A DNA stretch of 64,000 nt, from contig CBDATZ010000052.1 in the NCBI GenBank assembly GCA_965199845.1, positions 124,001 to 188,000 of the forward strand, written 5' to 3'. The notes under the pieces were generated by a model. That model saw only the letters and a list, made by a program, of their open reading frames with translations, ran no database searches and was not told the origin of the DNA. Shown here in pieces: positions 16,310 through 24,620 of this stretch (the stretch's first letter is position 1; the number at the start of each line of letters is the position of its first letter). The translations under genes were made by a program, and so were the position numbers. This DNA comes from Ilyomonas sp965199845 (GTDB lineage: Bacteria; Bacteroidota; Bacteroidia; Chitinophagales; Chitinophagaceae).

Positions 16310-17155
16310 TTATTTCTCTCCGCAAATCACAAGTGAACTGGAATCAATTAAAACATTCCCATCAGGATATTTTTCATTTATTCTTTGATACACTTCCTGT
16401 TTTATTTTTTCTTTTGTTGTTTCGTCTGCATTATTCATTGCTGCTACAACAGGAGCCGCTAATTCATTCATCAATGTCCAGTAAACATCTGTTGCTTTAC
16501 ACTGCAGTTTTGCCTCAACTTCTGTAACAGAAATATTTTTTAAACCTGACTGTGCAAACATATTTGAAATCAATCCATCTTTTGCACAGCGAAACATACC
16601 CGGAGAATCAGGTGCAGGTGCAGGCAAGTTGAGATGTTTTATAATCGGCGACATGATACCGGTCACCCAAAAGTTCTTTTCAGGAACATTCCATACTGAT
16701 GTAGCAATCCTGCCGCCGGGCTTTAGCACACGAACCATTTCTTTGGCAGCCAAAGTCATATCAGGAAAAAACATAAAACCAAGGCGGCAACTTACAGCAT
16801 CAAACGTGTGGTTTTCAAACGGTAAGTCACATGCATCGCAAACTATGGTTTCTATATTATTTATTCCTTTTTTAATTGCATTTTCTTTTGCAATATCCAG
16901 CATCTTTTCAGACAAATCGGTGATTATAACTTTACCTTTCTTTATTTGCCCGGCAATAGTTAATGCGGGTTCACCGGTTCCTGCAGCAATATCCAATACA
17001 ATATCCGTATCGTTCAGGTTAAGTAAGCCGATGAGTTTATTTCCCATCGGCTTTAAAAAATCCATAAACAATGTGTCCCACTTTTTCCATCCCGGAGAAA
17101 ACTTGTTCCATGATGCTTTTTGTTGCTCACGTATTTGTTCAAGTTGTTGTTCCAT
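16310..17155 (-). CDS. Class I SAM-dependent methyltransferase (UbiE-like)
   Basis: 281 residues. The Rossmann-fold methyltransferase motifs are in order: motif I VLDIAAGTGEPALTIA (residues ~53-68), the acidic end of strand 2 (ITDLSEKMLDIAKENA), IETIVCDACDLPFENHTFDA with CRLGFMFFPDM (motifs II-III), and AAKEMVRVLKPGGRIATSVW (post-motif, typical of UbiE/Methyltransf_11). It begins with MEQQLEQIREQQKASWNKFS, common in a group of Bacteroidota methyltransferases with a WxxxSPGWKKWD start. Cytoplasmic; substrate unknown. It lies 29 bp downstream of the S74/T9SS gene on the same strand and could be co-transcribed. Confidence 0.85.
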   Translation of the reverse strand: MEQQLEQIREQQKASWNKFSPGWKKWDTLFMDFLKPMGNKLIGLLNLNDTDIVLDIAAGTGEPALTIAGQIKKGKVIITDLSEKMLDIAKENAIKKGINNIETIVCDACDLPFENHTFDAVSCRLGFMFFPDMTLAAKEMVRVLKPGGRIATSVWNVPEKNFWVTGIMSPIIKHLNLPAPAPDSPGMFRCAKDGLISNMFAQSGLKNISVTEVEAKLQCKATDVYWTLMNELAAPVVAAMNNADETTKEKIKQEVYQRINEKYPDGNVLIDSSSLVICGEK

Positions 17156-17184
17156 GTTATTATAGTTTATATAAGATTGAATAA

Positions 17185-18807
17185 TTACTTTGCTATAAGC
17201 ATTTGCTTTGAATCAATCATTTTTCCATCAACATATAATGTGTATTGATAAGTGCCGGATGAAAGATTAGCAGCATCAACATTTATAGAACCTTTGTTTT
17301 CTGAAAGATTAATTTGTTTCAACACTACGCCGGTTTTGCTTGTAACAACAATTTTAGCTATTGAAAAAGAAGACGGTAACGTATAAGTAATGTTGGTAGA
17401 ATTATTAACGGGGTTAGGTGTGTTTTGAGATAATGTTGCAGAAGAAAGATGCACCGCTGTAGAAAGCGAAGGCACTTTAATCATATTCTCCAGCCTTGCA
17501 AGCCTTGCTTCCAAATCATTGTTTTGCTTTTGCAGTGAATCATTTTGTTTTGATAATTCCTGTACAGCTTTTACAAGCGGAACTACAAATTCTGCGTACC
17601 GCAATCCGTATACATCTTTATCATTTTTTGCAGCATCAACGCCACTAAAATTATAGCTTACACTTTTAGCTGCTTTCTCTACATCCTGTGCAACAAAACC
17701 GGTATAAACAATTTTTTCTTTTTCCTGTCTTGCAGCCTGTTCAATATTATTATATGCAATAATTTTTCCGGTTGAATCTTTTCTTACAGACTGAATTATT
17801 TTATCTGCAGCATTCAAATCAAGGTTATAAGTTATTGGCTGAAGTTTATTAATGAATGAAAGCCCCGGCACATTTTGTTTAATATTTTGCTTTACTCTTC
17901 CATCAGAAATATTGCTCCAGTTGGCGTATGCACGGTAACTGTTAGTAGCAGGATTGCCTATTGTAACCTGGTTTGATGCGGTGGCGAGTGCTGCTTGCCC
18001 AATAACTACTACATTGTAATAACCGGCTCCGTTAACATCAGTATTGGCGCCAATAAAAACATTATTAAAGCCATTGTCGTAGCTATCCCCGGCTGCAAAG
18101 CCAATGGCTGTGTTATAATAAGCCCCCGTAGTCTGTGCCAGGGCGCTTTGACCAACTCCGGTGTTGTAGCTTCCGGTATTATGATAAAGTGCGTTAGTAC
18201 CTGCTGCCGTATTGCTGATACCCGTTGTATTATACGTTATAGCATTAGCACCCAATGCAGTATTATAGCTGCCCGTTGTATTTAATACTAAAGCGGATAT
18301 TCCATACGCTGAGTTAGATTCTCCGCCAGTATTTGCCCTCAATGCGGAGTATCCGCTCGCTGTGTTATAATAACCGGTATTTGAAAAAAGGGCGCCCTGA
18401 CCCAGTGCCGTATTTTCCCAGCCAATCTGGTTATTGTATAGAGTCTCATCGCCTACAGCAGTATTGGAAGAACCATTGGTATTGTTATATAACGCATAAG
18501 CACCCGCAGCCAGGTTGTGACCTCCTAAATTGTTTAAAGAAAATGCTTTGTAACCGAAAGCCGAGTTTTCTAAGCCCGCGTTGTTCTTTGCCGCCTGGAA
18601 ACCAAAAGATGTATTTGCTTTTGAATCTGAGTAATCTATGTATCCTGACCATTGCTTGTTTACTTTAAATACAAGCGCTTTCGCATCTTTGGTACCTATA
18701 AAATCGGTGCCCGGCGATGTACCGCTGTTGCCGGTTAATGACCAATTTTGAGCTTGGAGATGCAGGTAAAAGAAAAAAATCGGAAGGCTTAATAGTAGCT
18801 TTTTCAT
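17185..18807 (-). CDS. T9SS-sorted surface protein with collagen-like head repeats and a S74 chaperone domain
   Basis: 540 residues with several modules. (1) Signal peptide KKLLLSLPIFFFYLHLQAQ. (2) About 12 repeats of a ~17-residue unit 'NT..GY.AL..NT.G..N.A.G' (residues ~65-270), like the heads of trimeric adhesins and tail fibres. (3) A peptidase S74 intramolecular chaperone domain starting SDGRVKQNIKQNVPGL at about residue 300, with YTGFVAQDVEKAAK and YAEFVVPLVKAVQELS, which normally trims itself after trimerisation. (4) A coiled coil NDSLQKQNNDLEARLARLEN. (5) A T9SS type A C-terminal sorting domain beginning LSQNTPNPVNNSTNI. The order means S74 is not the C-terminus. Expected on the cell surface as an adhesin. 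Confidence 0.9.
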   Translation of the reverse strand: MKKLLLSLPIFFFYLHLQAQNWSLTGNSGTSPGTDFIGTKDAKALVFKVNKQWSGYIDYSDSKANTSFGFQAAKNNAGLENSAFGYKAFSLNNLGGHNLAAGAYALYNNTNGSSNTAVGDETLYNNQIGWENTALGQGALFSNTGYYNTASGYSALRANTGGESNSAYGISALVLNTTGSYNTALGANAITYNTTGISNTAAGTNALYHNTGSYNTGVGQSALAQTTGAYYNTAIGFAAGDSYDNGFNNVFIGANTDVNGAGYYNVVVIGQAALATASNQVTIGNPATNSYRAYANWSNISDGRVKQNIKQNVPGLSFINKLQPITYNLDLNAADKIIQSVRKDSTGKIIAYNNIEQAARQEKEKIVYTGFVAQDVEKAAKSVSYNFSGVDAAKNDKDVYGLRYAEFVVPLVKAVQELSKQNDSLQKQNNDLEARLARLENMIKVPSLSTAVHLSSATLSQNTPNPVNNSTNITYTLPSSFSIAKIVVTSKTGVVLKQINLSENKGSINVDAANLSSGTYQYTLYVDGKMIDSKQMLIAK

Positions 18808-18926
18808 ACAATTTAATTTTTGTTTACATAATAATTTGAGGGCGCAAAAGTGAAGTGATGCAAAAGCTTAATCAACCCTTATTTTGTGGGTGTATGATTG
18901 CAGTTAAGACGAGAAGTATAGTAAAC

Positions 18927-21029
18927 TTAAAATAATGTGCCTTCAAATTGCAAATGCGTTCCTGTTGGGTGATTAGGATTTATATTGAAGATGCCTTTAA
19001 TTTCCTGAACGCGGTTTTTCATACCTGATAAACCATGCGCAAATAATTTGTTTTCATCAGCATTGATACCAATGCCATTATCTATAATTTCAAAACGGTA
19101 TTTTTTTTCCTGAACCACAAAACGTATTGAAACTTCAGAAGCTTTACTATGTTTAATTACATTGTTCAGCGACTCTTTTAATACAAGAAAAAGATTACGT
19201 TTCAATTCAGGGCTAACCTTTATTTTTTTATCAATGTCGGGAAATTCAATCGTGCATTTTATAGAAGTGTTTTCACAAAAACCAGCAATGTAATTTCTCA
19301 TAAAACCAAGCATCGCATTCAGTTCATCATACTGCGGATTGATTGCCCAAATAAGGCTGCGCAAACTGTTAATCATTTCTGTTGTTTGCTCATTAATCTT
19401 ATCGAATGTTTCGTTTACAGAAGAAGCATTATTTTTTTCCAGTTGTTGTTTTGCATGTTGTGATAGAATGCCGATTTTAGAAATGGAAGCGCCCATATCA
19501 TCATGCATATCTCTTGATATTTTATTGCGCGCTTGCTGCAAATGATTTGCCTGTTCAAGTTGTGCAATTTCACGTTCTGCTTTTTGTTTTAGTTGAATTC
19601 TTTTATAAACAGCAAATACAGCAACGAGCATCAACATAAAAAGTGTTATCAAACCAAAATTTAAAAGATGTTGTTTTGAAATTTCTGCATGTGCAATCTT
19701 TTCATTGGCATTTAGTACAATAATCTTTTTATCTTTTTCTGCAGCTTCATATTTATCATTCAGTTCTGCCAAATCTTTTTGTACACTTTTTTCATTTATT
19801 GAATCCTGGATAACCTGCAAACGCTTCATTGTTTCAAACGCTGCTTTGTAGTTGCCCACGGCTTCATAATATTTTATCTCCTGTTCTTTTAAAGTTACTG
19901 TGCACGTAGGTAAGTTTGAAGGAGCCACTAACGTATCTGCCTTTTTTAAAAATTTCCATTCTTCATTGTATTTTTTTTCTTCGTGAAGAATATCGCAGAG
20001 CTGAAGCAACACTTCAAAATTTGTAAAGGTTAACTTTGATAAATTTTCAAGCGATAGCGCTTCTCTTATCACATCATCAGCCTTATTCAACTGATGCAAA
20101 TGCTGAAGGTTTTGTGCATACTTCTGCAGGCTCAAAATGTAATCATCTTTAACAGCATATTTTTTCATATCTGCAATGCTGCCCACGTAATATTGATTAG
20201 CCGTTTTTTCATCACCTAAATTGGCGTATGCAAAACCAATATCAAAACTGTGTACAGCATAATCACTGTACATACCATACTTAAATTCTATAGAAGCCGT
20301 TTGCTGTAAATATTTTATTTGCTGCTGGTATAAATTCTGGTTAGACAATAAAAAATTGTATCCCCAATAAACATCCCTTTTTACAAGTTCATCATTTAAT
20401 TTACCTGCCATTTGCAGCGCTTTTGTTATGTATTTTACAGCGCTGTCATATTTTTCTTTTTCTGCGTATGAATGCGAAAGGAAAGTAAATATGTTGCATA
20501 GCAATTGTTTTCCTTCATTGTTTGTTTGATAGTGTTCAATTACCGATTCAGCTTTTTTAAAATGCGCAAGAGCAGAGTCTATATGCAAGCCCAACATAAA
20601 ATAATAACCATAACTATAGTTTAATTTGGCAAGTTGTTTTTGCCGGTCATATTTGGATGGCAGCAATGGAAGTAATTTCCGGGCATTCAAAAGTTGAGGT
20701 AATGCATCTTTGAAATTAAATGCTGAAGTATAACTTTTGCTTTTTACTAAATAAGCAGTAAACAACCCATAAACGTAATGAGCCCGCTGAGAAATTTGCA
20801 TTTCTGCATCAGTAACTGAATCAACTGTTTTATAATTTCTTACTCTTATAAAATACCGCGCCTCTTCATTTAGTATATCTGCTTTTGATGAATCATTTGT
20901 TTGTTGTTGATAAAGATGTTGTAATGAATCTATTCTATGCTGAATGATTTGCGCTGTTGCCGAAAATGAAAACAATAAAAAGATGCAAACTTTGATAAGT
21001 ATGGTATTCCGTTTTTTCATTAAATGCAT
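18927..21029 (-). CDS. TPR-containing sensor histidine kinase (HisKA_3/LytS-NarX class)
   Basis: 700 residues (a start three codons later at MKKRNT is possible). Signal or anchor helix at the N-terminus, then a long periplasmic TPR region (residues ~60-430). One transmembrane helix follows (LLNFGLITLFMLMLVAVFAV), a short coiled coil, then a HisKA_3 domain with the phospho-His in ARNKISRDMHDDMGASISKI. The HATPase domain has an N-box LKESLNNVIKHSKASEV, FEIIDNGIGI (G1) and AHGLSGMKNRVQEIKG (G2). The kinase should phosphorylate the regulator at 21117-21743, encoded just upstream on the same strand (87 bp gap). The signal sensed through the TPR region is unknown. Confidence 0.92.
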   Translation of the reverse strand: MHLMKKRNTILIKVCIFLLFSFSATAQIIQHRIDSLQHLYQQQTNDSSKADILNEEARYFIRVRNYKTVDSVTDAEMQISQRAHYVYGLFTAYLVKSKSYTSAFNFKDALPQLLNARKLLPLLPSKYDRQKQLAKLNYSYGYYFMLGLHIDSALAHFKKAESVIEHYQTNNEGKQLLCNIFTFLSHSYAEKEKYDSAVKYITKALQMAGKLNDELVKRDVYWGYNFLLSNQNLYQQQIKYLQQTASIEFKYGMYSDYAVHSFDIGFAYANLGDEKTANQYYVGSIADMKKYAVKDDYILSLQKYAQNLQHLHQLNKADDVIREALSLENLSKLTFTNFEVLLQLCDILHEEKKYNEEWKFLKKADTLVAPSNLPTCTVTLKEQEIKYYEAVGNYKAAFETMKRLQVIQDSINEKSVQKDLAELNDKYEAAEKDKKIIVLNANEKIAHAEISKQHLLNFGLITLFMLMLVAVFAVYKRIQLKQKAEREIAQLEQANHLQQARNKISRDMHDDMGASISKIGILSQHAKQQLEKNNASSVNETFDKINEQTTEMINSLRSLIWAINPQYDELNAMLGFMRNYIAGFCENTSIKCTIEFPDIDKKIKVSPELKRNLFLVLKESLNNVIKHSKASEVSIRFVVQEKKYRFEIIDNGIGINADENKLFAHGLSGMKNRVQEIKGIFNINPNHPTGTHLQFEGTLF

Positions 21030-21116
21030 TCAATCTTTGAATCTCAAATTTATTAAGGGCAAAGTGATACACTAACCGTTATTTTATAGGGTTTGATGAA
21101 GAATTGAAATGTTGTA

Positions 21117-21743
21117 TTAAAACTTTTTAAACGCTTTATTGAGCGCTTCTGTTCTGCTATGAACTTGCAGTTTCTCGTAAATCTTGCGCACATATCCCTG
21201 CACCGTTGTAATGCTGATAGAGAACTGGTCAGCGATTTCTTTATAACGATAACCTTTATCTAATTTTTGTAATACTTCCCACTCGCGTTTTGTAAGGCTG
21301 TCTGTTTCGTTTGTATCTTGTTTTTCTTTTTGAAAAGATTGCAATACACGCCTTGCAATTGTTGAAGACATTGGCGAGCCGCCTGCATAAATATTTCTTA
21401 CAGCCTGCTGAATTTGTTCAACCGGTTCAATCTTTAGTAAATAGCCGGTTGCACCAGCACATAACGAATCAAAAATTGAATCATCATCACCTAATACTGT
21501 ACACATGAGAAATTGAACATGTGGTTTGCGATGCTTCCATTTAAAAATACTTTGAATACCATTTTTGCCCGGCAACTGAATATCCATTATTACTACATCA
21601 ACACTTAAATCCATAAATGCTTCACCAAAAGATTCGGCGTCTTCAAAAACAGCAATTGTTTCCACATCATCAGTAGCATTCACAGCATCTATTAAATGTT
21701 GCCTGAATAATTCTTCATCTTCTACAATTGCTATCCGGATCAT
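21117..21743 (-). CDS. NarL/LuxR-type response regulator
   Basis: 208 residues. Receiver domain (1-120) with acidic pocket IAIVEDEELF, phospho-acceptor Asp in VDVVIMDIQLPGKNGIQS, Thr in MCTVLGDDD and Lys in GYLLKIEPVEQ. The C-terminal LuxR-type HTH (145-208) reads LTKREWEVLQKLDKGYRYKE then IADQFSISITTVQGYVRKIY. First gene of a two-gene unit with the kinase at 18927-21029. Likely target promoters are not visible here, but the S74/T9SS gene just downstream of the kinase (120 bp) is a plausible neighbour target. Confidence 0.94.
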   Translation of the reverse strand: MIRIAIVEDEELFRQHLIDAVNATDDVETIAVFEDAESFGEAFMDLSVDVVIMDIQLPGKNGIQSIFKWKHRKPHVQFLMCTVLGDDDSIFDSLCAGATGYLLKIEPVEQIQQAVRNIYAGGSPMSSTIARRVLQSFQKEKQDTNETDSLTKREWEVLQKLDKGYRYKEIADQFSISITTVQGYVRKIYEKLQVHSRTEALNKAFKKF

Positions 21744-21914
21744 TACTAAACTTTATGTATTCAAACTAATAAAAAAACTTTTGCTGATAAAGAACTTAAA
21801 AGCTCGGGTATCAAGGAAGTTATAAGCGAAAAATTGAGCGGCGAATAGCAATTCATTTAAGCATGTAGAAACATAGCACACAACTTTTTTCTAAAGCATT
21901 TTGATATTTCATTT

Positions 21915-22280
21915 TTAGATTTCTTCATCTGCGTTAGGCACATCTTCTACATTATAATAAATTTTTAAGCCTCGTTCTTTTGCAATTCTTACATCTTCAT
22001 CGGCACCTTTCGAAGCTCCTTGAATCCGAAGAACAGCATCGCATTTTTCTAGAAGGCGATGTGCAACCGGATATTGTACTTCTTCCCATTCTTTATCACC
22101 AGGCTTCACTGAACCTGCCAGTTTAATTAATGGTAAAGCCACCCATTCACCAATCATAGGAATATGTCCTTTTCTGAATAAAGGCAAAGCAACAGATTCA
22201 AGATTTTGTAAGTTTTGATGCATTAATTTCGGGTCATCATTGGTGCCGCTTCTGTAAGGCCCTGCAATAAGTATCAACAT
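21915..22280 (-). CDS. DUF4406 (nucleoside 2-deoxyribosyltransferase-like) protein
   Basis: 121 residues. A Rossmann-like fold starting LILIAGPYRSGTNDDPKLMH, followed by HIPMIGEWVALPLI, an acidic helix and LLEKCDAVLRIQGASKGADE, ending DVRIAKERGLKIYYNVEDVP. The motifs 'IAGPYR', 'CDAVLR..G.S.GAD.D...A...G..I' are those of the DUF4406/nucleoside deoxyribosyltransferase superfamily. Cytoplasmic. A substrate cannot be assigned; relatives act on nucleotides or nucleosides. It is 73 bp downstream of the Crp/Fnr gene on the same strand. Confidence 0.8.
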   Translation of the reverse strand: MLILIAGPYRSGTNDDPKLMHQNLQNLESVALPLFRKGHIPMIGEWVALPLIKLAGSVKPGDKEWEEVQYPVAHRLLEKCDAVLRIQGASKGADEDVRIAKERGLKIYYNVEDVPNADEEI

Positions 22281-22352
22281 AATTTCTTATTTATTATTAC
22301 AAAGGAAGGAAGCTATGCTGTAAAAAAACTTAAGGTAGATTAAGCCGCCTTT

Positions 22353-22928
22353 TTATCTTTTATTTTTATTGAATGTGCTTAAAAATTCAGGTGTTATACC
22401 TAAATAAGAAGCAATCTGTTTCTTTGTAACCACTTTGGCTACATGCGGATATTTACTTATAAAATTATTATATCGTTGTTCGGCAGGTAAAGACAAATTT
22501 TCAATTGTTCTTAGTTGCTCTCTTGTATAAGCATTTTGCATAAGTATCCTAAAAAACTTTTCAAATTTTGGTATAGTAACAAAAAGATTTTCCAGGTGTT
22601 CTTTGCTTAATTGAAAAACGCAACTATCTTCAATTGCTTCAATAAACATCATTGCCGGCTTACTATTTAAAAAGCAATACATATCTGTTACCCACCAATC
22701 AGTCAATGCAAACATTATGGTTGCTTCTTTACTTTCATTGTTAATGCAAAAAGCCCGTAAAGCACCTGAATGAACATAGCTGATGTATTTGCAGGCATAT
22801 CCTTCTTTTTGAATCAACTCTTTTTTTCTTACTTCTTTAAAAATAATAAGTGAAGTAAAATAGTTTGCCTCTTCTTCAGTAAGATAAATATGCTTTGCGA
22901 TGTTCTTTAGAATTAAATCATGTGTCAT
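22353..22928 (-). CDS. Crp/Fnr-family transcriptional regulator
   Basis: 191 residues. The N-terminal cyclic-nucleotide-binding-like beta roll contains KKELIQKEGYACKYISYVHS, GALRAFCINNESKEATIMFA and the DWWVTDMYCFLNSKPAMMFI segment. This is the common Bacteroidota Crp-like type, in which the residues that bind cAMP are mostly missing. The C-terminal part EQRYNNFISKYPHVAKVVTK plus KQIASYLGITPEFLSTFNK is the winged helix. These single-component regulators often control a neighbouring gene. Here the DUF4406 gene follows on the same strand. Confidence 0.88.
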   Translation of the reverse strand: MTHDLILKNIAKHIYLTEEEANYFTSLIIFKEVRKKELIQKEGYACKYISYVHSGALRAFCINNESKEATIMFALTDWWVTDMYCFLNSKPAMMFIEAIEDSCVFQLSKEHLENLFVTIPKFEKFFRILMQNAYTREQLRTIENLSLPAEQRYNNFISKYPHVAKVVTKKQIASYLGITPEFLSTFNKNKR

Positions 22929-23121
22929 GTGTCAAAAAGTATATAACATCAAAATACTTTTCCGTTAGCAGCGTGCCGAATGAATCGCTACTTACGGCTC
23001 CGGTTTTCCATGGCAGTGGTCTTACCTATTCCGTCAGTCGGATACTAAATTAAAGATATATAGTTTCTTAATTAACTGCGTTGGTGTTTTGCACATAACA
23101 ACAGGCATATTTAGTTTATAA
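22929..23121. other. Intergenic with an attC-end-like string
   Basis: Upstream of the Crp/Fnr gene, CCGTTAGCAGCG (22963-22974) resembles the palindrome ends at 14577 and 35.2 kb, but no partner arm was found. Otherwise nothing. Confidence 0.2.
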
Positions 23122-23123
23122 TT

Positions 23124-23253
23124 TGGAAATTCCATAGACAGAGATCACATCATTCCGCTGCCCTTTGACAAGATAGCCTCTGTTGATCAATCATTTTACT
23201 GCCCAATGATTAGTGGAATAGGGTGATCAAGCCTTCCGAAATTTCCAAGTATA
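23124..23253 (-). repeat. Dispersed 125-bp palindromic repeat, copy C (best preserved)
   Basis: Reads TTTGGAAATTCCATAGACAG, AGATCACATCATTCCGCTG, loop with TGATCAATCATTTTACTGCC, then AGTGGAATAGGGTGATCAAG and CCTTCCGAAATTTCCAA. The outer 8 bp GGAAATTC / GAAATTTCC and the inner GATCAC..ATTCCGCT / AGTGGAAT..GTGATC pair with each other, so a single strand could fold nearly end to end. Confidence 0.7.
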
Positions 23254-23667
23254 CAATTGACACGCACCGAAAAAATATTCTTCATAAACTATCGTTGAAA
23301 TCCACTGCTGAACTGATTAAGTTTGCGACGGAGAATAAGTTATAATTTTTGCTCTGAAGTTTCCTTAATCGATAATGTATATATCTTCTACCGGCTGGTG
23401 GAACGTCACAAGTGTTCGGAAGATATTTTTATATAGAATTAAATACAATAAACCAACGATCGTGATGCTTCTCCTGTTCTTCAAAATCTTCCAAAGGGCA
23501 TTTCTGAATTAGGATAAAGCCGGTTTCCAACCGGCTCTTATAAACTTTCCCCGTAACAAATCAAACTCAACCCCGCTACTTTTCATAATCTGCTGCTTTA
23601 TAATTTTTCCTCTGTCTTTTTTGGTCATTAATAACACACGGTGTTGTCATCTTACATATGCAAAAAG
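23254..23667. other. Intergenic, no gene seen
   Basis: About 400 bp after repeat C. No ORF with coding signs. Confidence 0.35.
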
Positions 23668-23704
23668 AAACAGCCTGTTACATTAATCTTGTAACAGGCT
23701 GTTT
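23668..23704 (-). terminator. Perfect hairpin terminator after the Cys-rich small ORF
   Basis: A 15-bp perfect stem: AAACAGCCTGTTACA (23668-23682) pairs with 23690-23704 around a 7-base loop. On minus it starts 17 bp after the stop of the 44-residue ORF and is followed by CTTTTTG, which suits termination of that ORF. Confidence 0.75.
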
Positions 23705-23721
23705 AGATAACTCTTTATCGC

Positions 23722-23856
23722 TTATTTACCACAGCAGGGGCTTCCCGGATAACAACGGGAATTTCCCTTGGCGCAACAGTCAGCTTTTTTTGCTGAGCTG
23801 TTATTTGCACTTACGGCTGCACTTGCCTGGAGGTTTCGCTTGACTGAAATATTCAT
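23722..23856 (-). CDS. 44-residue Cys-rich small protein
   Basis: ATG at 23856, TAA at 23722-23724. The product has a polar Ser/Ala-rich N-terminal half (residues 1-25) and a C-terminal half with five Cys: KKADCCAKGNSRCYPGSPCC, then GK at the end. There are no hydrophobic segments. No clear ribosome-binding site is visible, but the ORF is followed by a strong terminator in the right orientation. The Cys pairs could bind metal, form disulfides, or be a modified peptide core; no maturation enzyme is encoded nearby. I do not recognise a family. Confidence 0.4.
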   Translation of the reverse strand: MNISVKRNLQASAAVSANNSSAKKADCCAKGNSRCYPGSPCCGK

Positions 23857-23998
23857 TCCGCACAACAATGATCAGTAAAGTAGTTGGTTGTCAATGCTTG
23901 TGCTGATGAATAGTTCGCGAAATCGATGGTCAAGAACATGAAAATTATGCACCTTACTCTCGGAAACCGGATGTAAGTACCTGAGGATTTATTATGGA

Positions 23999-24175
23999 AT
24001 GGATGAGAGTAGTGAAGTTCATGCCATTTTAGTAGGGGCTGATGAACAAAATGCAGATTTATTACCCACCTCTAATGAAGAAACCGGTTTGGAAGAGGCT
24101 ACAGGATCTGACATTTTGGAAGATGGCTACCGTTGTCCCCGCAATGGTCCACCTCCATCTAAACTCAACAGTTGA
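23999..24175 (+). CDS. 58-residue acidic ORF coupled to a membrane protein gene
   Basis: ATG at 23999; the TGA stop at 24173-24175 overlaps the ATG of the next ORF (TGATG), the classic arrangement for translational coupling. The product is acidic and Thr/Ser/Glu-rich (DEQNADLLPTSNEETGLEEA) with a distinct tail GYRCPRNGPPPSKLNS containing one Cys and three Pro. No signal peptide or membrane helix. No family recognised. A leader-core design as in modified peptides is possible on looks only, and chance remains possible. Confidence 0.35.
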   Translation: MDESSEVHAILVGADEQNADLLPTSNEETGLEEATGSDILEDGYRCPRNGPPPSKLNS

Positions 24176-24510
24176 TGGCAGGATATATCGTAGACATTTT
24201 TTTAAATCATTCTCTCGCCTTACCAGCGATTATAGGAGCCGTAAGATTTAAAACGATGATTAAATCTTGCGGCCCTTTCCTTCTTTTTTTATGGCTTGGC
24301 TTACTTAACGAGACGCTAAGCCTGATACTTATCTACACAGTAGGAAATAACCTGGCAAATTCAAATATTTACGTGTTGCTTGAATTCCTGATCCTGTTGT
24401 ACCAATTTTATCTTTGGAATGGTGAGAACAGTAAGAAGTTACTGCTATTTATCAGCCTGGGTATTTTAGTTTGGACAGCGGTAAGCCCTGCGATGTTGAT
24501 GCTGGTGTAA
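24175..24510 (+). CDS. Small multi-spanning membrane protein, probably C-terminally shortened
   Basis: 112 residues with about three hydrophobic segments: FLNHSLALPAIIGAVRF, FLLFLWLGLLNETLSLILIY and LLLFISLGILVWTAVSPAML, plus an amphipathic YVLLEFLILLYQFYLW. The text resembles the N-terminal half of a Bacteroidota family of ~200-residue polytopic membrane proteins ('NHSLALPAIIG..RF', 'LLFLW.GL.NE..S'). The present ORF ends soon after the third helix, so the second half seems lost. The start at 24175 overlaps the stop of the upstream 58-residue ORF. Function unknown. Confidence 0.5.
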   Translation: MAGYIVDIFLNHSLALPAIIGAVRFKTMIKSCGPFLLFLWLGLLNETLSLILIYTVGNNLANSNIYVLLEFLILLYQFYLWNGENSKKLLLFISLGILVWTAVSPAMLMLV

Positions 24511-24620
24511 AACTGATTTTTTACAAGATTGCGCCAGGCAGTTTTGAAATAGTTTCTAAGCATAACTGAAGCTTTAACCTATTTTATTTATCAAGTAGCA
24601 TAACAAGAAAATTCTTTTTC

